51,262 nt of DNA from a virus, in IMG/VR virus record IMGVR_UViG_3300047476_000418, positions 1-51,262 of that record, one strand, 5' to 3'. Shown one piece after another: positions 1 through 6,213 of this stretch (position 1 is the first letter of the stretch; each line of letters begins with the position of its first letter). The position numbers and the translations under genes are program-made. Under the pieces are notes generated by a model. The model saw only the letters and a list, made by a program, of their open reading frames with translations. It was not told the DNA's origin and made no database searches.

Positions 1-141
1 CACGATCTAGCACAGATGCAATGCTGTTTTGAGGACGAATGGTTTGCTGGTACATCTAAGGTGCTACCAAAGCATGTTATCAATCTGTCAAAAGCTACAT
101 TTAAGACGCATGACGAAGGAGGCTGGAATCATGTACAATGA
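1..141 (+). CDS. C-terminal end of a hypothetical protein, cut by the window edge
   Basis: Frame 1 is open from the first base to a TGA at 139-141, giving 46 residues with no recognisable domain (contains CCFEDEW and ends GGWNHVQ). The next gene starts inside it at 131 behind a strong Shine-Dalgarno sequence that lies in this reading frame, which is the usual overlap seen in phage operons and supports this being coding. The start lies outside the window and the function is unknown. Confidence 0.6.
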   Translation, partial: HDLAQMQCCFEDEWFAGTSKVLPKHVINLSKATFKTHDEGGWNHVQ

Positions 142-328
142 ATCTGAAATGCTACGCAAACGTTGTGATGCTTTACTAACCGCATTGATTGGTAAAAACC
201 TTGTTGACAACTGGTGGAAATCACCTAACAAAGCTTTTTGTGATGATACTCCTGAAGTGATCTTTACAGTAGCACCAAGAACAGTATACAATTATTTGAT
301 GAAATATTACGATGCAGGTGGATCATGA
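131..328 (+). CDS. Small protein resembling the MbcA/ParS/Xre toxin-binding domain
   Basis: This encodes 65 residues. The start at 131 was preferred over an upstream in-frame ATG at 29 because GAAGGAGG lies just before it. The segment NWWKSPNKAFCDDTPEVIF followed by a V..YL motif matches the general look of the C-terminal domain of Xre/MbcA/ParS antitoxins (DUF2384: W-x-S/T-P-N ... TP ... L), which contacts partner toxins or DNA. That is a motif-level resemblance only, and no partner toxin is visible nearby. The stop overlaps the next start as ATGA, so the two are translationally coupled. Confidence 0.6.
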   Translation: MYNESEMLRKRCDALLTALIGKNLVDNWWKSPNKAFCDDTPEVIFTVAPRTVYNYLMKYYDAGGS

Positions 329-501
329 ACTACAAATACAAGTACAATAAAGAGTACCAGACGTTACAGCAGTTTGATGCAAACGGTGTGCTGCGATCTA
401 GCATGTCCATGCCACAATCTGATCTGAACGAGTTGGCTAGGTTGAACATTAAGGAAAATATTTTGCGAAATGTTGACTTGGAAGTGAAATCTGATGTATA
501 A
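325..501 (+). CDS. Hypothetical 58-residue protein
   Basis: The ATG at 325 overlaps the preceding TGA by ATGA, and the frame runs to a TAA at 499-501. The product begins MNYKYKYNKEYQTL and is hydrophilic, with no membrane segment or known motif. It is below the usual length cut for ORF finding but its coupling to the upstream gene makes it likely real. Ten bases after the stop a tRNA gene begins, so this is the last gene of the small operon entering from the left. Function unknown. Confidence 0.6.
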   Translation: MNYKYKYNKEYQTLQQFDANGVLRSSMSMPQSDLNELARLNIKENILRNVDLEVKSDV

Positions 502-511
502 TTGAAGTTAA

Positions 512-587
512 GCGACTGTAGCTCAGTGAATAGAGTATCCGGCTTCTACCCGGTTTGTCGGGGGTTTGAATCCCTCCAGTCGCACCA
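512..587 (+). tRNA. tRNA-Arg (anticodon TCT)
   Basis: It folds as a 76-nt cloverleaf: acceptor GCGACTG/CAGTCGC, D-stem GCTC/GAGT, anticodon loop CTTCTAC with anticodon TCT, T-loop TTTGAAT on a 5-bp stem, discriminator A and an encoded CCA. The first anticodon-stem pair is a T-T mismatch. It would read AGA, a codon common in AT-rich phage genes and rare in many Gram-negative hosts. It is closely similar to the tRNA-Met at 2777 in the acceptor, D and variable regions. Confidence 0.92.
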
Positions 588-879
588 GAAATTAGTCCCG
601 CTTATGCCTGTTACTCGTATCCCTAGAGTTAGCGGCACACTTCAAGCGAGGCGGGTGTAAGCCCCGTCATTAAAAACAGATGTACTGATGGCGTGGTACA
701 CTGCGGATTTCAAAGGCCCAAGGATTGTCGTCCGGGTGTAACAAGACACTATAATACTGGTTTAGGGACCAGAGGTTATAGTAAGAGATAAAAGTGATGG
801 TGGTGTGTCAGATTAACAAACGAGTGCTTCCCACATGCAGGAGTTGTGTTAATATCTCTTACTATAACTAAGGAGTAAT
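588..879 (+). other. Noncoding leader with competing inverted repeats
   Basis: No convincing ORF is present between the tRNA and the gene at 880. A perfect 16-bp inverted repeat, GTTATAGTAAGAGATA at 775-790 and its complement at 853-868, ends 2 bases before the AAGGAG of the next gene. The left arm can alternatively pair with CTATAATACTGG at 749-760 through a CTGGT/ACCAG hairpin, so two mutually exclusive folds are possible. Upstream, CCGCT...AGCGG and CGGG...CCCG hairpins follow the tRNA. A possible promoter (TTGTCG at 725, 19-bp spacer, TATAAT at 750) would start transcription near 762. Confidence 0.55.
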
Positions 880-1698
880 ATGAAAAACCTACTGATTGGT
901 TCTCGTGCATTGGAGTACTGGAGTCCAGATTTCAAGTGCAAACCTAATGCTGATTGGGATATTATTAGCTTGCATAAGATTGAAGATGCAACTAAACGCA
1001 TTGAGCATCATGCTTTCAATGCACTTGGTAGCTCTGATCTGCAGCGTTATGCTTCTGATAAATACATTGAGATTTCAGGTCAACGTGTGCATGTCGTTAC
1101 TCCAATTGGACTAGCGATCATCAAGCGCAGTCACTTATGGCGTGATCTAAGCTTTCAAAAGCACATTACGCACTATCACAGGCATCTTGCAAGATATCGT
1201 GCAGGGTTTACAGAAGTTGACGAACTTATCCTTGAGAATAGAACAAAGTTGACTATGGCAGCTTACCCACAAGGTCATCCTAGTTTGAAGAAATCTGTAG
1301 AAGACTTCTTTGATGACTATGTTGAGAAGAAATACAATCATGATTATTTGCACGAGCTTGTTGCATATCACGACAAACCATTGTATACTCGACTTCAACG
1401 TGATTCAAGTAGTGCATGGTGCGATAAAGATTTGTGGGATAAGCTATCAAACGATGATAAAATCAAATGCGTAGCTGAAGAAGCACAAGTCATTGCAATC
1501 GAGCGTTTTCTTGTACCAAGTAACTGGAATTACGCACCACGACATGCATACCTAAAAGCACTCGATAAAGTATGCACTACGTTATGCAGTGGTTGGTTTA
1601 GAAATTTTGCGATAGATAATTATCCTGAAATCTTCAATTTGTGTGATATAATGAAGTTTGACAACATTAGAAAGGAACTAGAACATGGCACGAACTAA
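880..1698 (+). CDS. Nucleotidyltransferase-like phage protein
   Basis: This is a 272-residue soluble protein. The start is set by AAGGAGTAAT just upstream. The N-terminus LLIGSRAL...NADWDII resembles the G-S-x(n)-D-x-D signature of nucleotidyltransferase-fold proteins: a GSR turn near residue 7 and DWD near residue 25. Only this motif supports the assignment; the rest (YHRHLARYRAGF, and a Trp/Cys-rich C-terminus) is not recognised. Phage relatives with the same N-terminus are usually annotated as hypothetical. It is preceded by a structured leader and overlaps the next gene by 14 bases. Its position between two tRNA genes leaves open an RNA-related role, which is speculation. Confidence 0.55.
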   Translation: MKNLLIGSRALEYWSPDFKCKPNADWDIISLHKIEDATKRIEHHAFNALGSSDLQRYASDKYIEISGQRVHVVTPIGLAIIKRSHLWRDLSFQKHITHYHRHLARYRAGFTEVDELILENRTKLTMAAYPQGHPSLKKSVEDFFDDYVEKKYNHDYLHELVAYHDKPLYTRLQRDSSSAWCDKDLWDKLSNDDKIKCVAEEAQVIAIERFLVPSNWNYAPRHAYLKALDKVCTTLCSGWFRNFAIDNYPEIFNLCDIMKFDNIRKELEHGTN

Positions 1699-2179
1699 AG
1701 CTGCAGTAGAACTTACAGTAGAGCAGCAGATTGCTCAGATTCAAAAAGAAGCTGCAGAGAAAATCAAGCAACTTCAAAATGCACTACCTTGGAATAAGCG
1801 TTTTCAGAATGCGTTTCAAAAGTATATCAGACACCATGAAAATGAAATTACTGAACAACTAAATGGGCATCAACCGAGTGATATTGTTCATTCAATTAAT
1901 GATGAACTTCGTGAAGTTAATCTGAGTGTTAAATATGATTCAGCTACATTTGATAACTCACTTTACAATCAAAGTGCGATCAATGACTTTGTAAGCAGTT
2001 ATGATTTAACGGAATATCCTGTGTATACTGTATTTGCCGTATTTGAAGATGGAAAAAATGTTGGTTACGTTCAGATCAATTGTCAATATTCATCGTACAA
2101 TGGTAATGAGTACAGTAACTTCTACTTTGTAAAACCAAAAGAAATTACTTGTACAGTATTTACTGCTTATAACCCTTGA
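1685..2179 (+). CDS. Hypothetical protein, first of three tandem paralogues
   Basis: This encodes 164 residues; the start overlaps the previous stop and AAAGGAA precedes it. Residues 1-55 are predicted helical and charged (QIQKEAAEKIKQLQNAL), possibly a coiled coil. The last ~50 residues (VYTVFAVFEDG...CQYSSYNGNEYS...FVKP...TCTVF) are related to the two following genes, which share the order V-x-S/F-x-F ... Y-x-S-x-x-G-x-x-Y ... P-x-x-x-T-x-T-V/I-F/Y. No catalytic residues or export signals are evident. Function unknown; the shared C-terminal module suggests tandem duplication with an added N-terminal segment here. Confidence 0.6.
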   Translation: MARTKAAVELTVEQQIAQIQKEAAEKIKQLQNALPWNKRFQNAFQKYIRHHENEITEQLNGHQPSDIVHSINDELREVNLSVKYDSATFDNSLYNQSAINDFVSSYDLTEYPVYTVFAVFEDGKNVGYVQINCQYSSYNGNEYSNFYFVKPKEITCTVFTAYNP

Positions 2180-2190
2180 AAGGAAATGAC

Positions 2191-2457
2191 ATGTTTAATG
2201 ATAAAGTTGTAGCTTTGCTTGCTGAAGCTGATAATAATGTACTCAGAGATGAAAAGATTACGTTTAAAGAAGTAGATCGCTACGGTGGTGAAGATCAAGG
2301 CTCTGATTACTGGTCTGTGTATTCATTCAGTGACGGTATGCAAGTTGTATTCATTCAGTTTCAAGGTTGGTATGCTTCTTACGAAGGTTCCACCTATGAA
2401 GAATTCTTTGAGGTAACTCCTGTAGAAAAAACTATCACTGTATTCGAAAAGAAATAA
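2191..2457 (+). CDS. Hypothetical protein, second tandem paralogue
   Basis: This encodes 88 residues. The ATG at 2191 is preferred over one at 2176 because GAAAGGAAATGAC supplies the ribosome site immediately before it. The core is RYGGEDQGSDYWSVYSFS, then QGWYASYEGSTY, then VTPVEKTITVF. It is about half identical by eye to the product of 2468-2770, with the same lengths between motifs. The aromatic and acidic composition suggests a compact beta-rich domain. No known family is recognised. It sits in an operon with its paralogues and the nucleotidyltransferase-like gene. Confidence 0.65.
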   Translation: MFNDKVVALLAEADNNVLRDEKITFKEVDRYGGEDQGSDYWSVYSFSDGMQVVFIQFQGWYASYEGSTYEEFFEVTPVEKTITVFEKK

Positions 2458-2467
2458 AGGAGCAGAC

Positions 2468-2770
2468 ATGGCACTTAAAGACACTTTAGAGAGCATTCTT
2501 GAGCAGTTATCCGAAGATGACAAAGAAAACTTCATGGATGGTTATGGACCAGAGGAACTATTCGATAACGAACTAATCACTGTAACAAATGTAGACAGTT
2601 ACGGTGGTGAAGACATGGGTTCAGACTATTGGGCTGTATATTCATTCAGTAAAGATAACGAAGAATTGTTTGTTAAATTTTACGGTTGGTACGCAAGTCA
2701 CTATGGTTCAGAGTACCGAGGTTGTAAGTTTGTTACTCCACAACAAAAAACTGTTACAATTTACGAATAA
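2468..2770 (+). CDS. Hypothetical protein, third tandem paralogue
   Basis: This encodes 100 residues, with AAAGGAGCAGAC upstream of the ATG. It contains SYGGEDMGSDYWAVYSFS, YGWYASHYGSEY and VTPQQKTVTIY, the three blocks also found in the gene at 2191. An acidic 30-residue N-terminal extension (ILEQLSEDDKENFMDGYG) is specific to this copy. The stop codon lies 6 bases before tRNA-Met, so the mRNA probably carries the tRNA and must be processed. Function unknown; three adjacent divergent copies imply selection for diversified partners or dosage. Confidence 0.65.
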   Translation: MALKDTLESILEQLSEDDKENFMDGYGPEELFDNELITVTNVDSYGGEDMGSDYWAVYSFSKDNEELFVKFYGWYASHYGSEYRGCKFVTPQQKTVTIYE

Positions 2771-2776
2771 GGACGA

Positions 2777-2852
2777 GCGACAGTAGCTCAGTGGTTAGAG
2801 CAGGGTTCTCATAAAGCCTTGGTCGGGAGTTCAATTCTCTCCTGTCGCACCA
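2777..2852 (+). tRNA. tRNA with CAT anticodon (Met, or Ile2 if modified)
   Basis: It forms a 76-nt cloverleaf: acceptor GCGACAG/CTGTCGC, D-stem GCTC/GAGC, anticodon loop CTCATAA (anticodon CAT), T-stem GGGAG/CTCTC with loop TTCAATT, discriminator A and encoded CCA. The paired first acceptor position G-C argues for an elongator rather than initiator tRNA. A lysidine-modified tRNA-Ile reading AUA cannot be excluded from sequence. The acceptor and D-arm closely match the tRNA-Arg at 512. Confidence 0.92.
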
Positions 2853-2872
2853 AAAATAAAGTCAATAAAGTA

Positions 2873-2901
2873 TTGACACAGCATTTGCAGTTTGCTATAA
2901 T
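2873..2901 (+). promoter_or_regulatory. Consensus sigma-70 promoter for the SSB operon
   Basis: A perfect TTGACA at 2873-2878 and TATAAT at 2896-2901 are separated by 17 bp. Transcription should start near 2908, giving a ~55-nt leader with a small ACTATC/GATAG hairpin before the ribosome site GAAAGGAAAT of the SSB gene. It is the strongest-looking promoter in the plus-strand arm. Confidence 0.9.
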
Positions 2902-2963
2902 TGCACTTCGGTCACTATCTCCGTTATGATAGAGTCTTTTATTAATAGTCGAAAGGAAATATT

Positions 2964-3614
2964 ATGCAAAAACTAACAGGTATGCTTCTCTATGTGTCAC
3001 TAAACAAGCCTCAAAAAGCTTACGTTAAGGCAGGAGAGCCAGCAAAACCAGATGAATGGAAAGCTTCAGTAGCTATTACAGATGAAGATGTAGTGGATGA
3101 GTACGAAGAGTTTGCCAAAAGTATTGATGCCAAAACATCCATCAAGAAGGTAAAGACCACTGAATTTGAAGGTATCTACAAAGTAGCACCTCCAGAAGAT
3201 GCAGGTAAGAACATTTGGGTCATTACTCTACGCAAGTCAACTCAGCTAGGTAAAACTGGCAAAGAAGTACCTGATTTGTACAAGCCAAAAGTCTTTGAGA
3301 AAGTCGGTAAAGCACTAGTTGATGTTACCAACAGTAAGCTACCTGCAAATGGTTCTTACGGTTCAATCAGCATTGATAAGTTTGAGCGCACCAATGGTAC
3401 AGCATCACTGTATCTAAAGAACGTTCTAGTTACTCAGATGATCGAATACGTAGCTGAATCTGGTCCAGAGTATGAACCCGGAAGCGAATTTGATGATGAA
3501 CCTAAAGCAGAAGCTCCAAAAGCTAAAGCTGCAGAACCTAAAGCAGAAGCTAAACCTAAAGCTCGTGCTAAGGTTGAAGTAGCTGCTGAAGATGATGAAG
3601 AAATCCCATTTTGA
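2964..3614 (+). CDS. Single-stranded DNA-binding protein
   Basis: This 216-residue protein probably coats ssDNA at the replication fork and recruits replication and recombination proteins. The core (1-~170) has mixed beta character with YGSISIDKFE and a final LKNVLVTQMIEY strand. A flexible Ala/Lys/Pro/Glu-rich linker (~175-207) follows, and the chain ends in the acidic tail AAEDDEEIPF, which is the diagnostic partner-binding tail of bacterial SSB and T7 gp2.5-type proteins. The ribosome site is GAAAGGAAAT. It heads the replication module, driven by a consensus promoter, consistent with early high expression. The exact subfamily (gp2.5-like or other) is not resolved. Confidence 0.85.
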   Translation: MQKLTGMLLYVSLNKPQKAYVKAGEPAKPDEWKASVAITDEDVVDEYEEFAKSIDAKTSIKKVKTTEFEGIYKVAPPEDAGKNIWVITLRKSTQLGKTGKEVPDLYKPKVFEKVGKALVDVTNSKLPANGSYGSISIDKFERTNGTASLYLKNVLVTQMIEYVAESGPEYEPGSEFDDEPKAEAPKAKAAEPKAEAKPKARAKVEVAAEDDEEIPF

Positions 3615-3628
3615 TTTGAAAGGTTAAC

Positions 3629-3838
3629 ATGACAAAACAAACTAAGGATATTATGACAATCGTAGCGTTACTTACTTTTGCTGTGTTACTGATCATCTTT
3701 GGACCTCTTGCTATTATCTGGTCACTGAACACTTTGTTCCCGATCTTAGCAATTCCGTTTGGTTTCTATCAGTGGGCAGCGGTAGTTCTATTGAACTTGA
3801 CAATTTTCAGCAAAACAGTTTTTACTAAGAAGGATTAA
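3629..3838 (+). CDS. Small membrane protein with two transmembrane segments
   Basis: This encodes 69 residues, starting 14 bases after the SSB stop behind GAAAGGTTAAC. Two hydrophobic stretches, about residues 10-33 (IVALLTFAVLLIIFGPLA) and 38-60, are separated by a short turn with a lysine-rich C-terminus, giving a predicted helical hairpin in the inner membrane. No family is recognised. Its place directly after SSB suggests early expression, perhaps acting on the host envelope or anchoring replication, but this is only inferred from position. Confidence 0.6.
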   Translation: MTKQTKDIMTIVALLTFAVLLIIFGPLAIIWSLNTLFPILAIPFGFYQWAAVVLLNLTIFSKTVFTKKD

Positions 3839-3839
3839 T

Positions 3840-4058
3840 ATGAACCAAAAAGAAGCAATCGCAAAACTAGTTCGTATTTATACTGAAGAGCAATCTCTAG
3901 CTGAAGAAGCTAAGGAAATCAAAGATGAAGCTAAAGAATCAGGTCTTGATCCAGCAATCGTTAGTGCAGTAGCAAAAGCAATTGTTAAAAATAAGGTTGA
4001 TGAACTAAAAGCTAAATCAGACGAAATTCTAAAAGCTATCGACATTAGCCGAAGCTAA
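3840..4058 (+). CDS. Small charged helical protein
   Basis: This encodes 72 residues, starting 1 base after the preceding stop. It is nearly all charged helix (EEQSLAEEAKEIKDEAKESG-LDP-AIVSAVAKAIVKNKVDELKAKSDEI). The layout of a helix, an E-A-K-E-x-G-L-D-P turn and a second helix recalls small phage or bacterial DNA-associated proteins (T4 DsbA-like, or DUF2312/GapR-like), which keep a xx-G-(F/L)-D turn between helices. This is a shape-level comparison, not a firm assignment. It ends the SSB operon just before a terminator. Confidence 0.6.
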   Translation: MNQKEAIAKLVRIYTEEQSLAEEAKEIKDEAKESGLDPAIVSAVAKAIVKNKVDELKAKSDEILKAIDISRS

Positions 4059-4065
4059 TATTTTA

Positions 4066-4094
4066 CCCCGAGGCTAACACCCTTGGGGTTTTTC
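4066..4094 (+). terminator. Rho-independent terminator after the SSB operon
   Basis: CCCCGAGG at 4066-4073 pairs with CCTTGGGG at 4081-4088 (one G-T pair) across the loop CTAACACC, followed by TTTTTC. Two related hairpins with a TTAACAG-like loop recur at 7216 and 50085. Confidence 0.85.
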
Positions 4095-4111
4095 TTTAAG
4101 GAGAAGAGCCT

Positions 4112-5095
4112 ATGAGTAAAAGACTATTGATCGTAGACGGTGACTTAGTAGCTTACAAACATGCTGCTGCTGCTGAAACCCGATCAATCATAGCAAAGCA
4201 TTTAAAATCAGGTAATGAAAAAGAGTTTAAAACCAGAACTGAATTGAAGAAGTTTCTTGAAGGTAAAAACATTGAGTTTAAACCTCAAGCTTATGAAATT
4301 ACCGATCACCAGCATCCTATGGATATTTCAATTGCAATTGGTACAGTCAATAAAAGTATCAGTGCTTTACTTGAAAATACTTGGTGTGATGATGTTGAGA
4401 TTTATATCGGTGGTGGTGAAACCTTCAGACATAAGCTACCTTTACCTTCACCGTACAAAAACAACAGAGATGACAACATTAGACCTGTGCATTTAACTGC
4501 AGTTAGAAACCATCTAAGACGCAAGTACAAAGCAAAGGTTGTTGAGAACGGTTTGGAAGTAGATGATGTGGTCACCATACGTGCTTACGAATGCCTCCAA
4601 AACGGTCAGGAAGCGGTGTTAGCAAGCGTAGATAAGGATAGCTACCAGTGTCAAGGAATTTCGCTTTATAACTGGACTGATGACGATCCTAAAGTGCATC
4701 TGATACCAACGATTGGACATTTACGTAAAGTTAAAACTACAGTTAAAGGTGATGGTTTAATGTTCTTAGCGTTACAGGTGTTATCGGGTGATTTAGCTGA
4801 TACATATAAACCTTATGAGTTATCCAAAGTAAGTTACGGTCCAGCTAAAGCAATGAAAGCCTTAGAAGGTTACACAACTGAACAGGAGATTTTACGAAAG
4901 ATTATCTCTGAGTTTAAGCGTTTGTATCCTGAGCCGTTTGAATACACGGATTGTCATGGTGTTTGGCACAGTGACGCTGACTGGTTTGATATGCTACAAA
5001 TGTACTGGAGTTGTGCATACATGAAGCGCAGTTGGGATGATGTAAGTAGTTTTATGCAGTTTGCAATGGAAAGGGGAGTAAATCCTTATGAGTGA
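4112..5095 (+). CDS. FEN-like 5'-3' exonuclease
   Basis: This 327-residue protein is a metal-dependent nuclease of the PIN/FEN superfamily (T7 gp6, T4 RNase H, PolI 5'-exonuclease group), which removes RNA primers and resects 5' ends. The N-terminus LLIVDGDLVAY supplies the first acidic ligands (D9, D11). KLPLPSPYKNNR is the basic arch region, GLEVDDVVTI the central acidic cluster, and LASVDKDSYQ the D-x-D motif before the H3TH-like region (SKVSYGPAKAMKAL). Length fits the phage family. It begins right after the terminator with AAGGAGAAGAG, probably expressed by read-through or an unseen promoter. It overlaps the next gene by 8 bases. Confidence 0.85.
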   Translation: MSKRLLIVDGDLVAYKHAAAAETRSIIAKHLKSGNEKEFKTRTELKKFLEGKNIEFKPQAYEITDHQHPMDISIAIGTVNKSISALLENTWCDDVEIYIGGGETFRHKLPLPSPYKNNRDDNIRPVHLTAVRNHLRRKYKAKVVENGLEVDDVVTIRAYECLQNGQEAVLASVDKDSYQCQGISLYNWTDDDPKVHLIPTIGHLRKVKTTVKGDGLMFLALQVLSGDLADTYKPYELSKVSYGPAKAMKALEGYTTEQEILRKIISEFKRLYPEPFEYTDCHGVWHSDADWFDMLQMYWSCAYMKRSWDDVSSFMQFAMERGVNPYE

Positions 5096-5336
5096 AGAAA
5101 TGCTTCGATATAAACTAAAGAAACCAGAAGAATCTTTAATTTATCGCTTGAGAAAACGTGCAGAGATTCGCAGGAATATTCAAACTCGTAAATCAGTACA
5201 AGAAGGTAAACCTGATCGTATTGCAGATTTACTTGAAGAGGCTGCTGATAAAATTTACAAGTTAGAATCAGTAATTGGTGAAATGGATGATATCATTGAC
5301 CGATTAGAACGTAGGTTAAACGACAATGACGATTGA
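5088..5336 (+). CDS. Small coiled-coil protein
   Basis: This encodes 82 residues, overlapping the exonuclease gene by 8 bases, with GGGGAG upstream of its ATG. The first half is highly basic (KLKKPEESLIYRLRKRAEIRRNI), and the second half is an acidic amphipathic helix (ADLLEEAADKIYKLESVIGEMDDIIDRLERRL) typical of a short dimeric coiled coil. Its stop overlaps the endonuclease VII-like gene by 11 bases, so translation is coupled. No family is recognised; small coiled-coil proteins in this position are common as hypothetical phage genes. Confidence 0.65.
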   Translation: MSEEMLRYKLKKPEESLIYRLRKRAEIRRNIQTRKSVQEGKPDRIADLLEEAADKIYKLESVIGEMDDIIDRLERRLNDNDD

Positions 5337-5838
5337 TTTATACAACACAACAGATGTAAAGAAAGTGCGTGAATTACTAACTAAAGAGCAAGATAACAAA
5401 TGCGCTGTAACTGGTTTAGATATTCCAGCTAAACAGCATGTACTTGATCATGCTCATGATGAAACGCAGTTTGTTCGTGGTGTACTACATCGTCAAGTTA
5501 ATGCTTTTGCAGGTAAAGCTGAGAATGCTTATACACGACTGATCGCTTGGTGGTATCCTAACGATTTGCCTACATTACTTAGAGAATGTGCTGACTATCT
5601 TGAGAAAGAACCCGATGGTAGATACCGCCATAATGGTTGGATTCGTAAGATTGGCACTGAATTTAATAAGCTAAAAGAGTCTGGTAAAGATGTTGTACTG
5701 GTAGCTCTAGGTCAAACTAAAGGTAAAAACGCAACAGAACGCAAAAAGCTATTTCAACGGGCGGTATTGACACGAGATTACAGCTATGATACAATCCGAT
5801 CATTGATAAACGAAGTAAAGGAAAGAGATGAAAATTAA
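5326..5838 (+). CDS. Recombination endonuclease VII-like protein
   Basis: This 170-residue protein is related to the T4 gp49 family of Holliday-junction resolvases, which cut branched DNA during recombination and before packaging. The core CAVTGLDIPAKQHVLDHAH followed by RGVLHRQVNAFAG matches the family layout, with D41-H42 and N59 as probable catalytic or metal residues and an acidic residue at E66. Unlike T4 gp49, the structural zinc cysteines are mostly gone: only C26 remains and the second CxxC is replaced by HRQVN. The C-terminus (residues 100-170) is not recognised. It lies in a run of overlapping replication genes. Confidence 0.8.
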   Translation: MTIDLYNTTDVKKVRELLTKEQDNKCAVTGLDIPAKQHVLDHAHDETQFVRGVLHRQVNAFAGKAENAYTRLIAWWYPNDLPTLLRECADYLEKEPDGRYRHNGWIRKIGTEFNKLKESGKDVVLVALGQTKGKNATERKKLFQRAVLTRDYSYDTIRSLINEVKERDEN

Positions 5839-6013
5839 AGTAATCAAATGCAGCAATAGCTCTCTTTGGTACAATAAACATATTGGTGAAGAGTTTGATG
5901 TAAGATTTGTTGATGATAAATCCTACTGGACAAGAGAACGAGATGGTCAATTCAATGCACTTAATTGGATTTACAAACATGACGCAACTGTAACGGAAGG
6001 AAATATGGAATGA
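5828..6013 (+). CDS. Hypothetical 61-residue protein
   Basis: The ATG at 5828 overlaps the previous stop by 11 bases and AAGGAAAGAG lies just before it. The product (KIKVIKCSNSSLWYNKHIGEEFDVRF...) looks like a small all-beta domain, of the kind seen in short phage proteins with a W/Y-rich fold and an IG-x-x-F/Y motif; it contains no catalytic signature. The end overlaps the next start. Function unknown. Confidence 0.6.
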   Translation: MKIKVIKCSNSSLWYNKHIGEEFDVRFVDDKSYWTRERDGQFNALNWIYKHDATVTEGNME

Positions 6014-6213
6014 TGCGAGTTGAGCATACTATCAAAATAGTTTTATCCAAAGACAATGAAATTGTACTAACAAAAGATCAGGCTGAACAATTATATACAG
6101 CATTAACAAGTGCTTTAAATAAAACTTCAAGTTTGTATTATCCACCGAACCATCGTAGTAATAATATATTATTTGCTGCAGATGGACCAATCGTAGCACA
6201 AGGAGCATTATGA
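6010..6213 (+). CDS. Hypothetical 67-residue protein
   Basis: It begins with tandem ATG codons at 6010 and 6013, overlapping the upstream stop; GGAAGGAAATATGGA gives the ribosome site. The text KIVLSKDNEIVLTKDQAEQLYTALTSALNK suggests a beta hairpin followed by a helix, reminiscent of short host-interaction or regulatory proteins, but no family is identified. The stop overlaps the next start as ATGA. Function unknown. Confidence 0.6.
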   Translation: MMRVEHTIKIVLSKDNEIVLTKDQAEQLYTALTSALNKTSSLYYPPNHRSNNILFAADGPIVAQGAL

